DNA from: Smithellaceae bacterium
Lineage (GTDB): Bacteria; Desulfobacterota; Syntrophia; Syntrophales; Smithellaceae
Reading direction: 5' to 3'
Assembly (NCBI GenBank): GCA_030690945.1
Contig: JAUYFM010000058.1
Span: forward strand, 1 to 64,000
DNA: 64,000 nucleotides
The stretch's first letter is position 1, and every line of letters starts with the position of its first letter. Made by a program: the position numbers and the translations under genes. A model generated the notes under the pieces. It was not told the origin of the DNA, searched no databases, and saw only the letters and a program-made list of their open reading frames with translations. This document shows positions 61,842 to 64,000 of the stretch, in pieces.

Positions 61842-61852
61842 GAGAAATCTTT

Positions 61853-63214
61853 TTATTTATCCACCCTGATCAGCATCGCGTCGCCCTGCGCGTGTCCTGA
61901 GCAAATACCGCAGACGCCGTATCCGCCGCCGCGGCGTTGCAGTTCATAACCCAGTGTCATAGCGATCCGGGCTCCGGTAGCTCCGATGGGGTGACCATAG
62001 GCAACCGCGCCGCCGTTGATATTCACCTTTTTAAACATATCTTCTTTCGTCATTCCCAGAATGGAACGGCAGCTTACCAGCACCACCGCGGCGAAGGCTT
62101 CATTGATTTCAATGACATCCATCTGATCAAGCATCAAATCATTTTGTTCCAGAATTTTCTTAATGGCCAGTCCCGGCACGGTCGCGATATCTTTGGTCGG
62201 TTGCGACACTTCAGCATAATCCATAATGGTGAAAATAGGCTTTAAACCCAGTTCATCTGCTTTCTCGCGGCTCATGAGCAGACAGACATCACCGCCGTCA
62301 TTGACGCCGGGGGCGTTCCCGGCGGTGACACTGCCCGGCTGTCCGGTTACGGTGCTCAGATGTCCGAACACCGGTGAAAGTTTTGCCAGACCTTCCAACG
62401 TTGTCTCCGGCCTTGGCCCTTCGTCTTTATCCATAACAATTATTTTTTTACCCTGTTTGACTTCCACGGGGAAAATTTCGCAATCGAGCTTTCCTTCGTT
62501 CATCGCGCGGACGGCGTTCATCTGGGAATTGAGCGCCCACTCGTCCTGTTCTGCCCTGGTAAAGCCGAACTCGTCGGCCACTTCCGATCCGTGAATAGCC
62601 ATGTGGCGATCATAGAAGGCGTCCCACAAGCCGTCATACACCATCGCATCCACAACGCGGCCGTTGGGCAGGCCCATCCGGGCGCCCCAGCGCATATCCG
62701 GCAGCACAAAGGGACAGTTGCTCATGCTCTCCTGACCGCCGGCGATACAGATATCGGCGCGTCCGAGCAGAATCATCTGAAAGGCCAGATCAATGGTTTT
62801 GATGCCGGACGAGCAAACTTTATTCACGGTAATGGAAGGAACGGATTCCGGCACGCCCGCCAGAATGGTGGCCTGTCGCGCCGGTATCTGACCGCACCCG
62901 GCGGGAACCACCTGCCCCATGAAAATGTAATCCACATCCGCGGGCTTCACCCTGCCTTCCGTCCGGCGCAGAACTTCTTTGATCGCCAGAGCGCCCAGTT
63001 CCATCGCCGAAAAATCTTTCAGTGCACCGCCGGAACGACCATAGGGAGTCCGGCAGGCTTCTACACAAACAACCTCGCGGAATTTCTTATGAGGATTTTT
63101 TATTTTTCGGCCCATGGTGGTAAAGTCGGGCTTTCTTTCGCCAAACTTGGCCATCGGCGCATTTTTATAAATATCGGACTTTTTTCGGTCCAGTTTTTGC
63201 GGCACTTTCGACAT
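61853..63214 (-). CDS. Acetyl-CoA acetyltransferase / 3-ketoacyl-CoA thiolase
   Basis: 453 residues from ATG 63214 (GGGAGGACGACATC site); the longer in-frame start at 63295 has none. Thiolase fold: nucleophilic Cys in TVNKVCSSGIKTIDLAFQMI (~130), His in NEAFAAVVLVSC (~372), GHPIGATGARIAMTLGYELQ (~415) and the second catalytic Cys in VCGICSGHAQGDAMLIRV (~435). The N-terminal ~55 residues (KLDRKKSDIYKNAPMAKFGE) extend beyond typical thiolases. Cleaves 3-ketoacyl-CoA in beta-oxidation, or makes acetoacetyl-CoA. Confidence 0.92.
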   Translation of the reverse strand: MSKVPQKLDRKKSDIYKNAPMAKFGERKPDFTTMGRKIKNPHKKFREVVCVEACRTPYGRSGGALKDFSAMELGALAIKEVLRRTEGRVKPADVDYIFMGQVVPAGCGQIPARQATILAGVPESVPSITVNKVCSSGIKTIDLAFQMILLGRADICIAGGQESMSNCPFVLPDMRWGARMGLPNGRVVDAMVYDGLWDAFYDRHMAIHGSEVADEFGFTRAEQDEWALNSQMNAVRAMNEGKLDCEIFPVEVKQGKKIIVMDKDEGPRPETTLEGLAKLSPVFGHLSTVTGQPGSVTAGNAPGVNDGGDVCLLMSREKADELGLKPIFTIMDYAEVSQPTKDIATVPGLAIKKILEQNDLMLDQMDVIEINEAFAAVVLVSCRSILGMTKEDMFKKVNINGGAVAYGHPIGATGARIAMTLGYELQRRGGGYGVCGICSGHAQGDAMLIRVDK

Positions 63215-63460
63215 GATGTCGTCCTCCCTCTTTATGGCAATCAATATGTATTCAGAAGCATACTTACGATCTTTAAGGATGCGTTTTTCTTGCATATCAA
63301 TTTCGTTTAGTCAACCATTTTGATCCGGCAATGTATATTAAAATGTTATGATTACAATGATCTTCTGGCGATAATCCCTGTTTTATATAGTTTGACGAAC
63401 AAGAAATTATACGGTAGTCTTTAATCAATCCTACTAAATATTAGAGGGTTCAAACAAGCG

Positions 63461-63535
63461 ATGAATGAACCGGAGAAAAAACCGGAAGAGGATGCAAAAA
63501 AATCGATAATCAAGGCAAGTAATGGAAAGCGCTAG
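63461..63535 (+). CDS. Possible 24-residue peptide upstream of the DedA-like gene
   Basis: ATG 63461 to TAG: MNEPEKKPEEDAKKSIIKAS NGKR. Weak AGAGGG site. Highly charged. Ends 8 bp before the next start, so it could be a leader peptide or part of a mis-set gene start. Weakly supported. Confidence 0.25.
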   Translation: MNEPEKKPEEDAKKSIIKASNGKR

Positions 63536-63543
63536 ATTTACTG

Positions 63544-64000
63544 ATGAACAAACGTCTTGTATTCAAATTCTTCGTCCTTTTACTCCTCGTCGTACTGGCA
63601 GTTTATCTTTTTGTTCACTTTGACCTTTTCAGATTTTTCAGAAGCAGAGAGCAACTGGTACAATTCATTAAGTCCTACCAATACGATGAACTGGTCTTTA
63701 TTTTGCTCCAGATTGTCCAGGTTGTTGCCGCACCGATACCGGGAGAATTAACCGGTTTTATCGGCGGCTATATTTACGGCCCTTTCTGGGGAACTATTTA
63801 TTCCACCATCGGTTTGACGCTCGGTTCCTGGCTGGCTTTCCTGCTGGCACATTTTTTCGGCGAGCCGCTTCTGGAGAAAATAGTCAAGAAAGAAGTCTTC
63901 GAGAAATTCGACGCCTTCATGGAGCACAAAGGCATTCTGGTTTCTTTTCTGCTTTTTCTGATTCCCGGCTTTCCCAAAGATTACCTGTGCTACATCATGG
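63544..64000 (+). CDS. DedA/TVP38-family (SNARE-associated) membrane protein, cut by window edge
   Basis: 152 residues visible, C-terminus outside the window. Hydrophobic N-terminal helix (~9-25, FFVLLLLVVLAVYLFVH), reentrant motif QIVQVVAAPIPGELTGFIGG YIYGPFWG (~56), TLGSWLAFLLAHFFGEPL (~90) and LIPGFPKDYLCYIM at the cut. Belongs to the DedA/Tvp38 lipid-scramblase-like family acting in the inner membrane; the PGFPKD stretch is conserved in TVP38. Start ATG 63544 is the first in-frame Met. Confidence 0.85.
   Translation, partial: MNKRLVFKFFVLLLLVVLAVYLFVHFDLFRFFRSREQLVQFIKSYQYDELVFILLQIVQVVAAPIPGELTGFIGGYIYGPFWGTIYSTIGLTLGSWLAFLLAHFFGEPLLEKIVKKEVFEKFDAFMEHKGILVSFLLFLIPGFPKDYLCYIM

Overview
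The window looks like a chromosomal segment of a strictly anaerobic deltaproteobacterium (Desulfobacterota), most like the syntrophic fatty-acid or aromatic-acid degraders of the Syntrophus/Smithella group. This is inferred from gene content: a four-subunit 2-oxoacid:ferredoxin oxidoreductase, an acyl-CoA dehydrogenase with its own electron-transfer flavoprotein, a thiolase, two AMP-forming acyl-CoA ligases, FdhE and MoeA (formate dehydrogenase and molybdenum cofactor supply), a V-type ATPase of the bacterial type and a probable selenoprotein. No rRNA gene, plasmid origin, phage or CRISPR array is seen. Species-level assignment is not possible from the sequence alone.

Layout. 1-6915 (minus strand): a compact four-gene block of a secreted ankyrin-repeat protein, two membrane proteins and a large secreted WD40/PDZ/caspase-like protein that runs off the left edge. 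7069-8685: an acyl-CoA ligase. 9100-11991: two periplasmic FKBP-type isomerases and moeA. 12142-20922 (plus): mfd, two parvulin-type chaperones and uvrA. 21736-27517: an HD-GYP response regulator, an outer-membrane porin, a tiny lysine-rich protein and a beta-CASP nuclease. 27924-30042 (minus): tRNA-Leu(GAG), secG, a hicBA toxin-antitoxin pair and nth. 30342-33287: korDABC. 33368-34900: a Cache-domain protein and fdhE, converging. 35230-42681: the V-ATPase operon. 42700-45710 (minus): acyl-CoA dehydrogenase, etfB and etfA. 45711-46293: a REP-like repeat patch holding a transposase relic. 46294-50514: small hypotheticals, an FMN-binding protein, murI, a tandem ThyX-like protein and an internally deleted MFS gene. 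50573-59629: a PAS-LuxR regulator, then a Liv-type ABC transporter with an acyl-CoA ligase. 59811-64000: a thioesterase, a Phd/VapC pair, a thioesterase fragment, the selenoprotein peroxiredoxin, a thiolase and a DedA/TVP38-like membrane protein cut by the right edge.

How the parts fit. Uptake and activation of carboxylic acids (Liv ABC system plus CoA ligases), beta-oxidation (acyl-CoA dehydrogenase, EtfAB, thiolase), thioesterase control and ferredoxin-linked oxidation (KorDABC) form one anaerobic acyl-CoA economy. The V-ATPase rotor subunit keeps the residues that bind sodium in Enterococcus hirae NtpK, so it may couple to Na+.

The intergenic regions are unusually rich in small palindromic repeats. 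At least three MITE-like families are present. One copy of a core repeat is read in frame inside a membrane-protein gene, and another element supplies the stop codon of a chaperone gene. GGGCGCGAAGACCGCGCCCC-type REP palindromes flank a REP-associated transposase relic, and there are heptamer arrays of CTTCACG.

The strongest single observation is an in-frame TGA at the catalytic-cysteine position of a peroxiredoxin, followed at the right distance by a bacterial-type SECIS hairpin.
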